A stretch of 51,675 nucleotides of DNA from a virus. The DNA lies in the IMG/VR virus record IMGVR_UViG_3300025010_000081, positions 1 to 51,675 of that record, one strand, 5' to 3'. Below, piece after piece: positions 36,461 to 43,716 of the stretch. Every line of letters begins with the position of its first letter. The stretch's first letter is position 1. Position numbers and translations under genes: made by a program. The notes under the pieces were generated by a model. That model was given only the letters and a program-made list of their open reading frames with translations. It had not been told where the DNA came from and did no database searches.

Positions 36461-36480
36461 TATATATAATATATATCTAG
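36461..36480 (-). promoter_or_regulatory. AT-rich putative promoter motif (minus strand)
   Basis: On the minus strand TATATATTATATATATG lies 31 bases before the ADP-ribosyltransferase-like start. Confidence 0.45.
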
Positions 36481-36511
36481 ATTCGTTTATTATTCTAGAT
36501 TCGTTTATTAT
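36476..36511. repeat. Exact 2 x 18 bp tandem duplication, intergenic
   Basis: Copies 36476-36493 and 36494-36511 are identical. They lie between the minus-strand promoter motif and the plus-strand DUF6527-like gene. Confidence 0.9.
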
Positions 36512-36539
36512 TATAAAAAATAGAAATGGGGTGTTTTAA

Positions 36540-36812
36540 ATGGCTAAAGTAGATATACTCAATGATCCGAATGGGCAATTTAATTCATATATGATTTATT
36601 GCCCTGGATGTAAACGATATCATGCATTTGATAGCCGGTGGAATTTTAATGGAAACTTTGAAAAACCGACATTTACACCATCGATGTTAGTTTTTCAAAG
36701 TCGTCCAGAGCGTAGATGTCATAGTTTCATAACTGATGGTAAGATTATATTTTTATCAGATTGCTACCATGAACTTGCTGGTAAAACAGTAGTTTTGGAA
36801 GATATTGAGTAA
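36540..36812 (+). CDS. DUF6527-like putative zinc-binding phage protein, 90 aa
   Basis: The order YCPGCKRYHAFDSRW, FNGNFEKPTFTPSML, RRCHSFITDG, LSDCYHELAGKTV matches a small phage family (DUF6527 as recalled) with conserved C-P-G-C and R-C-H. The four Cys and His residues suggest one zinc site. AAATGGGG precedes ATG. Function unknown. A terminator follows. Confidence 0.7.
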   Translation: MAKVDILNDPNGQFNSYMIYCPGCKRYHAFDSRWNFNGNFEKPTFTPSMLVFQSRPERRCHSFITDGKIIFLSDCYHELAGKTVVLEDIE

Positions 36813-36822
36813 TATAAAAAAT

Positions 36823-36853
36823 AAGAGATAGCATTTTTTGCTATCTCTTTTAT
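36823..36853. terminator. Terminator between convergent units
   Basis: The stem AAGAGATAGCA with its complement has a T-rich loop and a T run on both strands. It serves the DUF6527-like gene and also lies just after the zinc-ribbon gene on the minus strand. Confidence 0.8.
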
Positions 36854-37087
36854 TTAATATCGAATTTCCAGTACTGTGATATCGATAAGTATTTTTGCGG
36901 TAAAATAATGATCGCAATCAGGACAGTTACACTGTGCGATATAGTAATTTTCAAAGTCGTCTTTTTCTCCAAATTCTTTTTTAAATCGCGCACATGTCTC
37001 TTCGTCAAAGAAATGCATACCAAGCCAGGACCATTGTTTAGCATTTGTGGAACCACAACTTGGACATACTAATTCTAATTTTTTTAT
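36854..37087 (-). CDS. Zinc-ribbon protein with apparent ATA start, 77 aa
   Basis: The frame starting at 37087 encodes KKLELVCPSCGS, then AQCNCPDCDHYF: two pairs of Cys knuckles 50 residues apart, as in zinc ribbons. An excellent GGAGG lies eight bases upstream of the expected initiation point, but the codon there is ATA instead of ATG, so a gene finder would miss it. The next in-frame ATG would lose the first Cys pair. An overlapping frame at 36850-37056 has no such motif. The gene belongs to the minus-strand unit of the 95- and 152-aa genes. Confidence 0.7.
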   Translation of the reverse strand: MKKLELVCPSCGSTNAKQWSWLGMHFFDEETCARFKKEFGEKDDFENYYIAQCNCPDCDHYFTAKILIDITVLEIRY

Positions 37088-37108
37088 TAGAACTACCTCC
37101 TATCAGTT

Positions 37109-37396
37109 TTAATTTCTCAATATCCTCTTTTCCTGTTCATCCGTTATTGTAACTAAATGAAATTGTTTCTTTTCATTAACTAATGATGCTAACCTGGAAT
37201 CAAACGTAGTATGCAGATTATCGATAACATATTCATAGATTTCACCAACTCGCAACATTGTGTCATGATTAATCCCACTAAACTCAAATTTGAATAGATA
37301 GAAGTATGATTTCCGATTTGTTTTAATATTTCTCAATATGATCTTATAGTCGTGTCTCAACTTTAAGATATTCTCAATTTTAACAAATACATTCAT
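37109..37396 (-). CDS. Hypothetical protein, 95 aa
   Basis: AGGAGATATTAAC precedes ATG. The product is basic and beta-rich at the N-terminus with no recognised motif. It lies between the 152-aa gene and the zinc-ribbon gene of the same operon. No function inferred. Confidence 0.7.
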   Translation of the reverse strand: MNVFVKIENILKLRHDYKIILRNIKTNRKSYFYLFKFEFSGINHDTMLRVGEIYEYVIDNLHTTFDSRLASLVNEKKQFHLVTITDEQEKRILRN

Positions 37397-37466
37397 GTTA
37401 ATATCTCCTACCTTATCCGAGTTATTACATTTTGATCATGTGATATATTGAATAACTTAAAACAGT

Positions 37467-37925
37467 TTAACGAATAACCTTTAATTTCATTATTTCTGCA
37501 GACATATTTCCTTCCATAACATCTCCAGAAACCCAATCATCGCCATTCCAATCTTTTGAGCATATTTTATCTCGATAGATGTTGAACCTTTCTGGTGAGG
37601 TTTTAGCATTTTCGACAATTCGCAACCATCTCATATGCATCTTTGCAGTCTCGGTGGATGGATAAATATCCGATTTATAGCAAACGTCGTACATTTCTTG
37701 CATACCATAGTCAAATCCTTTGTATATATCAACATATGATACATATTTACCGACAAAAGGTAATTCAATAGAATCAACATAGACACTCTCGCCATTAAAT
37801 TCATATTCGCTTACACGTCGCTCGGCTTTTTCTTTACTTAGATAGACAGTCTCACCCTTAATCTCGTTCGTATGTATAGATTTAATTACAAATATAACAG
37901 TAGTATCCATAATTCTGTTTGCCAT
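37467..37925 (-). CDS. Hypothetical protein, 152 aa
   Basis: A GGAGAGATG site precedes ATG. It is the first gene of a three-gene minus-strand unit, with an AT-rich promoter motif 40 bases before the start. The product has no membrane segment, several Tyr/Asp-rich segments (YVSYVDIYKGFDYGM) and no recognisable family. It fits the pattern of small early accessory genes. Confidence 0.75.
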   Translation of the reverse strand: MANRIMDTTVIFVIKSIHTNEIKGETVYLSKEKAERRVSEYEFNGESVYVDSIELPFVGKYVSYVDIYKGFDYGMQEMYDVCYKSDIYPSTETAKMHMRWLRIVENAKTSPERFNIYRDKICSKDWNGDDWVSGDVMEGNMSAEIMKLKVIR

Positions 37926-37964
37926 GATATCATCTCTCCTTATTTAATTAAATTTACTTTATAC

Positions 37965-37984
37965 ATATATAATATATAATTAGA
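37965..37984 (-). promoter_or_regulatory. AT-rich putative promoter motif (minus strand)
   Basis: On the minus strand TCTAATTATATATTATATAT lies 40 bases before the 152-aa gene. Confidence 0.5.
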
Positions 37985-38015
37985 TTATACTGCTATAGCG
38001 GTATAAAAAATTAAA

Positions 38016-38036
38016 AGATAGTATTTTTTACTATCT
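38016..38036 (-). terminator. Terminator after receiver paralogue A
   Basis: An eight-bp stem (AGATAGTA with its complement) with a T-rich loop lies just after the receiver stop on the minus strand, followed by a T-rich stretch. Confidence 0.65.
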
Positions 38037-38050
38037 CTTAATCCTATAAG

Positions 38051-38443
38051 TTATAAAACACACTTCTCTAATATTAATTTACATTTTAATAGTTTTATCT
38101 TGTCTTTCATAGTACACCCTTTGTTAAATAGAATATAGTCCAATATTGGCATATAGTTTATTGTATTTACATATTTAGGTGAGAATATGACAACAGGAGT
38201 AGATATTTTATGTATTTTAATAAGATTTAAGAATCCCAGCCCAATATTGGTTTCGATGAAACTATCATCATATAGTGGAAAATCCATACCGAGTATTAAA
38301 CAATCATAGTCCTCCATATTCTGTATCAATTCACTAATTCCACTACTAAATGATTTTGTTATTTTGAATGAATCATCAACTGTTAATTGTGTAATAAATT
38401 TGTCTATCATATATTCATCATTATTTACTATTAAAAATCTCAT
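38051..38443 (-). CDS. CheY-like receiver paralogue A, phosphorylation site lost
   Basis: The start MRFLIVNNDEYM aligns with the acidic pocket of response-regulator receivers (usually D-D), but two positions are Asn. At the phospho-acceptor position the motif YDCLILGMDFP has Gly instead of Asp. The usual C-terminal Lys is also absent. The fold elements (five hydrophobic strands) are otherwise kept. It is a single-domain protein with no effector domain, paralogous to the next gene. The product may bind a partner without phosphorylation. AAGGAGATTG precedes ATG. Confidence 0.7.
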   Translation of the reverse strand: MRFLIVNNDEYMIDKFITQLTVDDSFKITKSFSSGISELIQNMEDYDCLILGMDFPLYDDSFIETNIGLGFLNLIKIHKISTPVVIFSPKYVNTINYMPILDYILFNKGCTMKDKIKLLKCKLILEKCVL

Positions 38444-38538
38444 AATATCAATCTCCTTTTAAATATATAGATATTTATTAATTAAATATGACTGATATGT
38501 AAGTATTTTTATCTACAAGCCTCCTTTATATCTTGAGT

Positions 38539-38558
38539 ATATAATATATAACTAGACT
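38539..38558 (-). promoter_or_regulatory. AT-rich putative promoter motif (minus strand)
   Basis: On the minus strand TAGTTATATATTATATAC lies 96 bases before receiver A. The gap is longer than usual and contains an AAAGGAGG site (near 38520) not followed by a normal start codon. Confidence 0.4.
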
Positions 38559-38596
38559 ATAACAAAATTACGGGTCGATAACTTTTATATTATAGA

Positions 38597-38627
38597 TAAA
38601 AAAAGAGATAGCAGAAATGCTATCTCT
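38597..38627 (-). terminator. Terminator after receiver paralogue B
   Basis: The stem AGAGATAGCA-GAAA-TGCTATCTCT is followed on the minus strand by seven T. Confidence 0.8.
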
Positions 38628-38658
38628 AAATTTTTTATAGTTTACATATGATGATAAC

Positions 38659-39045
38659 TCAATAGCTCCATAGATTAAATTTAAGTTTTAATAGATCCAC
38701 TTTACTCTCCATGCTATCTGCCATATCAAATACGATATAATCAAATACAGCTATATTATTTGCCATATCGACATATTTGCTAGAGTATATAGCTATAGGT
38801 ATATAAATGCGACGTCTTTCAAGTTCTCTTATTACAACTATACCAGTATTGACTTCAATTTTACCATTATCGAACATTGGAAAATTCATATCCAATATTA
38901 GACAATCATAACTTTGCCTATTCCCAATTAGTTCCTTAAGACCACTGTTATATGATTGAAATACTTTAAATGTATCAGTAGGATCTAAATGTTCTACAAA
39001 TTTTTCTACTTTAATAGGATCATCATCTATTATTAAAAAATTCAC
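38659..39045 (-). CDS. CheY-like receiver paralogue B, phospho-acceptor kept
   Basis: The motif FLIIDDDPIKV supplies the acidic pocket and YDCLILDMNFP has the phospho-acceptor Asp at residue 52. A Ser in IAIYSSKY takes the place of the conserved Thr/Ser. The conserved Lys near the C-terminus is not seen, so phosphorylation may be weak. There is no output domain, which suits a protein that binds a partner in the host or phage. It lies 58 bases below the small membrane protein. GGAGGAATTC precedes ATG. Confidence 0.7.
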   Translation of the reverse strand: MNFLIIDDDPIKVEKFVEHLDPTDTFKVFQSYNSGLKELIGNRQSYDCLILDMNFPMFDNGKIEVNTGIVVIRELERRRIYIPIAIYSSKYVDMANNIAVFDYIVFDMADSMESKVDLLKLKFNLWSY

Positions 39046-39087
39046 TAGAATTCCTCCAAATTGATAATTTTATTGAACGCATATAAA

Positions 39088-39109
39088 GAGATAGCATTTC
39101 TGCTATCTC
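39088..39109 (-). terminator. Hairpin at the end of the small membrane protein gene
   Basis: The stem GAGATAGCA-TTTC-TGCTATCTC overlaps the stop codon. Its stem is nearly the same as the terminator after the receiver B gene. The T tract is weak. Confidence 0.55.
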
Positions 39110-39261
39110 CTTCTTCTATTAGAATCATTCCAGTATCGTCTAGATTCCCTAGAATCAATTTGTAGACTAATATGCGTTATTATAAGATAACAGCCTCCAA
39201 AAAGTAATATACCAGCTAATACGCTAAGCATCATATAGCCAATCTTAATATCTAGTGGCAT
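39103..39261 (-). CDS. Small single-helix membrane protein, 52 aa
   Basis: AAAAGGAGG precedes ATG by eight bases. Residues ~9-30 form a hydrophobic helix (YMMLSVLAGILLFGGCYLII), and the C-terminus is strongly basic and ends in RRRR. It lies 33 bases after the polyglycine gene. It may be a small membrane peptide that anchors or disturbs the membrane. No family recognised. Confidence 0.65.
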   Translation of the reverse strand: MPLDIKIGYMMLSVLAGILLFGGCYLIITHISLQIDSRESRRYWNDSNRRRR

Positions 39262-39294
39262 TGTATTAACCTCCTTTTATTCTAATATCTTAAT

Positions 39295-39513
39295 TTATCT
39301 AGGACTTCCTCCGCCACCTCCGCCACCTCCGCCACCACCTCCGCCACCACCGCCTCCTCCGACGATTCCAAACGTAGATTTGTTAATGGCATAGTTATTA
39401 CTACTATTAGTAAATGCTATATTTTGAATTTGGCCCATATCTTTATTTTTATGGACCCAAAATAAATCAATATCATTATAATCTACGACATGATCAACTT
39501 TTGTTATCGCCAT
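39295..39513 (-). CDS. Polyglycine-tailed small protein, 72 aa
   Basis: The first ~52 residues are mixed and unremarkable, after which the protein has 18 consecutive glycines (39307-39360) followed by Ser-Pro-Arg. The tract is encoded by mixed GGN codons, making it the most GC-rich stretch in a very AT-rich region. It lies 26 bases after the AAA+ gene. Ribosome-site evidence is weak (GTGGTG). The tail might serve as a flexible spacer, but function is unknown. Confidence 0.6.
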   Translation of the reverse strand: MAITKVDHVVDYNDIDLFWVHKNKDMGQIQNIAFTNSSNNYAINKSTFGIVGGGGGGGGGGGGGGGGGGSPR

Positions 39514-39539
39514 TTAACACCACAACTTTCTTAATTAAG

Positions 39540-40739
39540 TTAACCTTCCTCCTCTAGCTTTTCAACTAATGATATACCGCCAGCTTTAGCTCTGGCATAT
39601 GGTCCAATATTCTTTACTTTCTTATTCCTATTATCATCTTCAATATCTGATTGATACTCCATATGTTTCTGTAGATGATCTAATTTTTCAAATTTTAATT
39701 TTTCACAGGCTCTTTTAACAGCAACTTCAAGAGATATCTTCATATTATTAATTAGTATATAATTTACACTAGTTATAATTTCTTTAAGATCCGACATTGG
39801 TAAGCCATTTGTATAATCAACAAATGTCTTTACGATATCTTTAGAGTATAATCCTGTAAGATCCTTAATTAATTCATCAATATTATGACTTTGAAAGAAT
39901 AACTCTCGCATTTTATTTGATGGATTTTCAATTCTAAATATTTGATCAAATCTGCCGGATCTATTGATAAATGCCGGATCAATTCTTTCTGGATAATTTG
40001 TAGTTCCAATAAAGTATACTCCAGATTTCATATCTATTCCATCTAAGATATTTAGAAATTGAGATCTGTTAGCATGTGCTATAAATGAATCTAAATCTTC
40101 CATAATAATTATGGAAGGAGCTCCATCTAATGCTGTTATTAATTCTGGTAAAATATTTGTAATCTCATATGATATGTTAGGATTTATGACGATTTTATTA
40201 ATGTCCGTTCCAACTCTTCGGATAATCTCGCGGATCACTGAACTTTTTCCATTTCCTGGATTTCCATACATAATAACACCGCGTTTATAATTAATCTGCA
40301 TTTTCTTATATAATTTTTCTGTATCACTATTGAAAAAGTGTACCATATCTGTATCACTATTGAAAAAGTGTACCATATCTTTCATAATATCAGATAATGC
40401 TGAAGTATCTTCAAATACTAGTTTTTCATCATGGATCTCTTTCTTTAAAACATTTACTGGCATATCTTTCATATGATCATCATGTTTGCGTTTATTTTTC
40501 TTATTGGATATCTTAGAAATTTCAATATATTCTCCAGAACTGCATTGAAAATTCATATCTTTAAATATATTATCGGCATCCTTTGTACCGAAATTATTTT
40601 GCATTATAGGATTAAGAAGTTTAGAAAAGTCCATAAGTTTTCTTGGGTGAATTAAGCAAATGCAATATACGGAACCATTCTGAGCATTATATGCGAGTAT
40701 TGCTTTAAACTTTTTAGATATAGCAATACGATTTATCAT
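39540..40739 (-). CDS. BCS1-like AAA+ ATPase, main part
   Basis: Walker A is YGNPGNGKSS, Walker B is IIIMEDLDSF, sensor 1 is GTTNYPERIDP and the arginine finger is in NRSGRFDQIF, the order of BCS1/AFG1-type AAA+ proteins. The N-terminal ~140 residues are unrelated and carry a 10-residue in-frame repeat (MVHFFNSDTD). A 41-bp duplication (40757-40838) splits the gene from its true N-terminus. Without it the gene runs 39540-41014 and encodes about 477 residues. Host-protein remodelling or virion assembly are possible roles. Confidence 0.85.
   Translation of the reverse strand: MINRIAISKKFKAILAYNAQNGSVYCICLIHPRKLMDFSKLLNPIMQNNFGTKDADNIFKDMNFQCSSGEYIEISKISNKKNKRKHDDHMKDMPVNVLKKEIHDEKLVFEDTSALSDIMKDMVHFFNSDTDMVHFFNSDTEKLYKKMQINYKRGVIMYGNPGNGKSSVIREIIRRVGTDINKIVINPNISYEITNILPELITALDGAPSIIIMEDLDSFIAHANRSQFLNILDGIDMKSGVYFIGTTNYPERIDPAFINRSGRFDQIFRIENPSNKMRELFFQSHNIDELIKDLTGLYSKDIVKTFVDYTNGLPMSDLKEIITSVNYILINNMKISLEVAVKRACEKLKFEKLDHLQKHMEYQSDIEDDNRNKKVKNIGPYARAKAGGISLVEKLEEEG
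40321..40380 (-). repeat. Exact 2 x 30 bp tandem duplication, in frame
   Basis: Two identical 30-bp copies repeat ten residues in the AAA+ protein. Confidence 0.95.
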
Positions 40740-40756
40740 AGCATCATCAGTTGGTA

Positions 40757-40838
40757 ATTCATATCCAAGAATTGTCTCAGTGGATACTTTTAAGACTATT
40801 CATATCCAAGAATTGTCTCAGTGGATACTTTTAAGACT
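40757..40838 (-). repeat. Exact 2 x 41 bp tandem duplication breaking the AAA+ gene
   Basis: Copies 40757-40797 and 40798-40838 are identical. The 41-bp length shifts the frame and places a TAG at 40796-40798. Confidence 0.95.
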
Positions 40839-41014
40839 TTTTCTATTCTCTTATTTTGTTTAATAATTTTAAAATCACATTTAGTAATAAGCATATTGAC
40901 GGCATCTGGATCATCAATATAAAATACGATTTTTCTATATTTTTTAAGATTTAAATTATATTTTTCAGCGGATAATACTATAAGGTTATCACATAGATCA
41001 TCAGTTATATTCAA
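40796..41014 (-). CDS. AAA+ ATPase, N-terminal fragment
   Basis: This frame (MNITDDLCDN...STETILGYE) reads into the 40739 frame once one 41-bp copy is removed (STETILGYE then LPTDDAMINRIAIS), so it is the real N-terminus of the BCS1-like ATPase. AAAGGGGCTG precedes the ATG. It has no motif of its own beyond mixed alpha/beta. It lies 54 bases after the 150-aa gene. Confidence 0.75.
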   Translation of the reverse strand: MNITDDLCDNLIVLSAEKYNLNLKKYRKIVFYIDDPDAVNMLITKCDFKIIKQNKRIEKVLKVSTETILGYE

Positions 41015-41068
41015 TATGAGCAGCCCCTTTTTTATTTATTTTAGAAAACTCCTTTATATGCTATTATC

Positions 41069-41521
41069 TTAAGTATCTTTTTTAATATTATTTCCATTAG
41101 CAATATCTTCATAGCATTTTTTACAAATATGATGACATTTTTGCAATCCGGTATATATCGTATATGCTTTATAATCGCTTGGTATTTCTTTAATTCCTTT
41201 AATATCGCATCTTTTACATATTGGTATAACATATTCTGTATATAATAATTTACCACACATAAGACACTCGCTGTCGTAGAATAGTATTTTTGGCATATCA
41301 CTAAGTTCCATATCTAAAATCTCATGCTCAAAATAATATGGAATTTGGACAGCTTGGGTACTTGGCGTTTTAATTTCTAGTATGGTTGGTTTACTATACA
41401 TCACTATTTCTTCTGCAAGTATACTAATAATTTCTATTGAACTTAATTTATGTTTAGAAGTCAATTCACGAATAAATAGTTTAAGATCGGCTTTTACTGC
41501 CGTAAGATCATCCATACACAT
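41069..41521 (-). CDS. Putative zinc-binding paralogue A, 150 aa
   Basis: The C-terminal 85 residues share with the next gene IPYYFEHE, a knuckle (CLMCGKL), a second CxxC (ICKRCD) and HICKKCYE. The N-terminal 60 residues are a separate helical extension. AAAGG precedes either of two ATG codons (41521 or 41515). Four Cys pairs suggest one or two zinc sites. Function unknown; probably nucleic-acid or protein binding. Confidence 0.65.
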   Translation of the reverse strand: MCMDDLTAVKADLKLFIRELTSKHKLSSIEIISILAEEIVMYSKPTILEIKTPSTQAVQIPYYFEHEILDMELSDMPKILFYDSECLMCGKLLYTEYVIPICKRCDIKGIKEIPSDYKAYTIYTGLQKCHHICKKCYEDIANGNNIKKDT

Positions 41522-41547
41522 ATATAATTCGACAACCTTTCTATATA

Positions 41548-41865
41548 TTATTCAATATCTTCTATAATACAAGATTGTCTTCTATATTGAGATACTGATA
41601 ATTCTAAGTCTATCGTATACTCATCATAACAAGCTTTACAAAGATAGACAAGTTTTCCACACTTAATGATAAGATGTGGTTTAAATGCTTCTGGAATTTC
41701 TCTAAGTCTTTCAAATGGAGGCATAGTATTTTCAATAGAAGAACGATTAGTTTCAAAATATATAGGTCTATTGCAGAGACATCTACAATTGGCAGTTAAT
41801 ACCTCAAACGTATCCGGCGGCTCATTAATTGGTAATTCATGTTCAAAGTAATATGGTAATTTCAT
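41548..41865 (-). CDS. Putative zinc-binding paralogue B, 105 aa
   Basis: The start MKLPYYFEHE corresponds to the middle of paralogue A. CRCLCNR and LCKACYDEY supply the Cys pairs, and LREIPEAFKPH corresponds to GIKEIPSDYKAY in paralogue A. The unit begins at an AT-rich promoter motif 64 bases upstream of ATG. It is the first gene of a long minus-strand unit that includes the AAA+ gene. Confidence 0.7.
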   Translation of the reverse strand: MKLPYYFEHELPINEPPDTFEVLTANCRCLCNRPIYFETNRSSIENTMPPFERLREIPEAFKPHLIIKCGKLVYLCKACYDEYTIDLELSVSQYRRQSCIIEDIE

Positions 41866-41928
41866 TATTAATCCTCCTTTTTATAATTATTATACTGCTA
41901 AGACATAAATGATAATTTATATCTTAAT

Positions 41929-41948
41929 TATATAATATATAATTAAAT
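41929..41948 (-). promoter_or_regulatory. AT-rich putative promoter motif (minus strand)
   Basis: On the minus strand TTTAATTATATATTATATAA lies 64 bases before the 105-aa gene and follows the terminator of the RNA polymerase gene. Confidence 0.5.
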
Positions 41949-41962
41949 TATATTACATAAAA

Positions 41963-41991
41963 AATGAGGAGGTGGCATGATACCACCTCCT
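41963..41991 (-). terminator. Terminator after the RNA polymerase beta' N-terminal gene
   Basis: A nine-bp stem (AGGAGGTGG with its complement) lies directly after the stop codon on the minus strand and is followed by a T run. Confidence 0.85.
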
Positions 41992-42169
41992 AATTATCTC
42001 TACCTAATTCATATAACTCTGAAAGAACGATTATATAGTCTTTAATATAACTCATTCTTGGAGAGTATTTTCCATCGGTTCGTGAGATATAATTATATCT
42101 TGGAGATAATGTCGGTTTAAAGGTTTCAACTAACCTAGAGTCCCTTACAGCTAAACTATATAATGCATC
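41990..42169 (-). CDS. RNA polymerase beta' N-terminal half, exon 3
   Basis: Exon 3 begins with GAT (Asp), the last residue of the catalytic DFDGD motif, then ALYSLAV, and ends LSPRYNYISRTDGKYSPRMS...IIVLSELYEL. This aligns with the bacterial RpoC segment after DFDGD (roughly LSTNNILSPADGRPI...QDMVLGLYYL). The 59-codon exon ends at TAG. The sequence just upstream of GAT is intron, although it is open in the same frame from an ATG at 42274, so a gene finder would predict a false N-terminus. Confidence 0.85.
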   Translation of the reverse strand, partial: DALYSLAVRDSRLVETFKPTLSPRYNYISRTDGKYSPRMSYIKDYIIVLSELYELGRDN

Positions 42170-43716
42170 CAATATCTTCACATAGGTCGCTAATCTATGC
42201 AGTTCCCATAATCTTATTAGATTAATGAACTTCTCTAGGTTTTCCCTAGAAGTTGAGACTATATCATTATCCATAGAATATTACTATTCTTTAGGATTCT
42301 GTCATTTCCATTTAAGGGATTCTCACCCACTCGCTTGAGCCGTACTCCTAATGCTCATTTCAGAGCTACTCACTACTATAAATTAGTAGTTTTCGGATAG
42401 TCGTTGAACTACATAATATTTAAATTTATTGATCTACTAGAGGTGTTAGTATATAATTACGACTAACATCGGTCCATGTTAGCTTATTCGAAATTCTAGA
42501 TAATACGCTTTTTGTTACAGTGTAATTATATTTATTCTTTATATATATAAGATAATTGAATTATATGACCAATTTGGAATTTCCATAAGTTTACATACAT
42601 CATGAACTAAGTCTAATGAATATAACGAAAAACTCTTAGCATGTTTTAGGATATTATAGTTTTTACTTATATAAGTAAAAGTTCTTTTTTCATATATCGC
42701 ACGTATACTAGTTATAGGTATACTATAATTATATTTATTCTTTATATATAATGTAATTGAATTATATGTCCAAGTTGGAATCTCCATAAGTTTACATATC
42801 TCATGAACTATTTTATATAGTACTTTTTTAGATTTCGGGTTAGAATGCCTAACTATTTTATATTGGCTACTTATATTTAAATATGCTTTTTTATGATATA
42901 TATGAATTATTGCCAATTTATATAGATTATGCTTAATATCTTTTTCTAGATCGAAGTGTCTTATAATACTAGAGAAAGTCCAATTTGGAATCTCCATAAG
43001 TTTACATATCTCATGAACTTGATCAATAGTAAAATATGAAGTTCTTAATTTATGTATCAACGCATGCCTGATATTATCCGGCCCGGTTGACCATTCAAGT
43101 TTAAAGCTAAGATTAAGATCCTTATATCCAGATTTATGATTAACTTGTGGCAATTTATTTGGATTTGGGATAAAAGCTAATGCGACTAATCTATGAATTC
43201 TATAAGTTACTTTTAATACATTAAGTTCGGCTTCATGTAATGTCACTATTCTATACTCTCTATTAGATCTTATAGATGGGTATATATCACTAAGTTTATT
43301 ATAAACTCTTCCATGTGATGATATTAAATACTTTTTACTTTCTATAAGAATTCTAGTTTTATCATAAATTAGCGGTTTCCAGTTTTCTTCCTTGTACACA
43401 AAATTGTCTTTCTTAATTTTCCACATAGATATCCACAACCTTTACCTTGTAATACACCTCTAAGTAATGAATGTTGACCAGACATTCATGTAAGATACAA
43501 TAATATAAATATTATATAGCTGCTGATTCCCCATTTTGTTAACTTATATTAAGCTAACTATCCCTTAGGCTTACTATCACCATAGAACATCCTCTAACTT
43601 ATTTCTACTTTCGTTCCTATATAAATAAATCATATAGGCATAGAGGCTCTTAGTGGGTCCCAGCAATTAAACAGATTATTCAATTAACCCTTTCGAGTTA
43701 AAGGCGGCAATCGATT
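42170..43716 (-). mobile_element. Group I intron B with HNH endonuclease gene
   Basis: The intron starts after DFDG (GATTTCGACGGT) and ends at ...GATATTG before GAT. The 5' exon CGGT can pair with GCCG inside the intron with a terminal U-G, as P1 requires. Group I core features include TAATTGCTGGGACCCACTAAG, a variant of the GGAGTACGGC core segment, GATATAGTCT and a hairpin like P9. The core is nearly the same as intron A. The HNH gene sits between GGATAGTTA and ACGACTATCC, in a peripheral loop. Confidence 0.88.
42539..43426 (-). CDS. HNH homing endonuclease with IENR-type repeats, inside intron B
   Basis: Residues ~15-110 match the NUMOD4/HNH type: ISSHGRVYNKL, then YRIHRLVALAFIPNPNKLP, then VNHKSGYKDLNL and LEWSTGPDNIRHA. 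This pattern defines HNH endonucleases of group I introns. Three repeats containing CKLMEIPNW follow, likely DNA-binding segments. The last repeat is cut short by a two-base TA expansion in TATATATATA near 42540. Reading on in the alternative frame would add about 36 residues. ATG 43426 fits AAAGG. The enzyme would promote spread of the intron. Confidence 0.85.
   Translation of the reverse strand: MWKIKKDNFVYKEENWKPLIYDKTRILIESKKYLISSHGRVYNKLSDIYPSIRSNREYRIVTLHEAELNVLKVTYRIHRLVALAFIPNPNKLPQVNHKSGYKDLNLSFKLEWSTGPDNIRHALIHKLRTSYFTIDQVHEICKLMEIPNWTFSSIIRHFDLEKDIKHNLYKLAIIHIYHKKAYLNISSQYKIVRHSNPKSKKVLYKIVHEICKLMEIPTWTYNSITLYIKNKYNYSIPITSIRAIYEKRTFTYISKNYNILKHAKSFSLYSLDLVHDVCKLMEIPNWSYNSIILYI

Noticed and set aside
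36850-37056. 68-codon minus-strand frame with GTG start
   Set aside because: The overlapping frame ending at 36854 encodes a clear four-Cys zinc ribbon, so this frame is a shadow.
41990-42274. 94-codon gene starting at ATG 42274
   Set aside because: Only the part from 42169 is coding; the first 35 codons are the 3' end of intron B, nearly identical to the 3' end of intron A.
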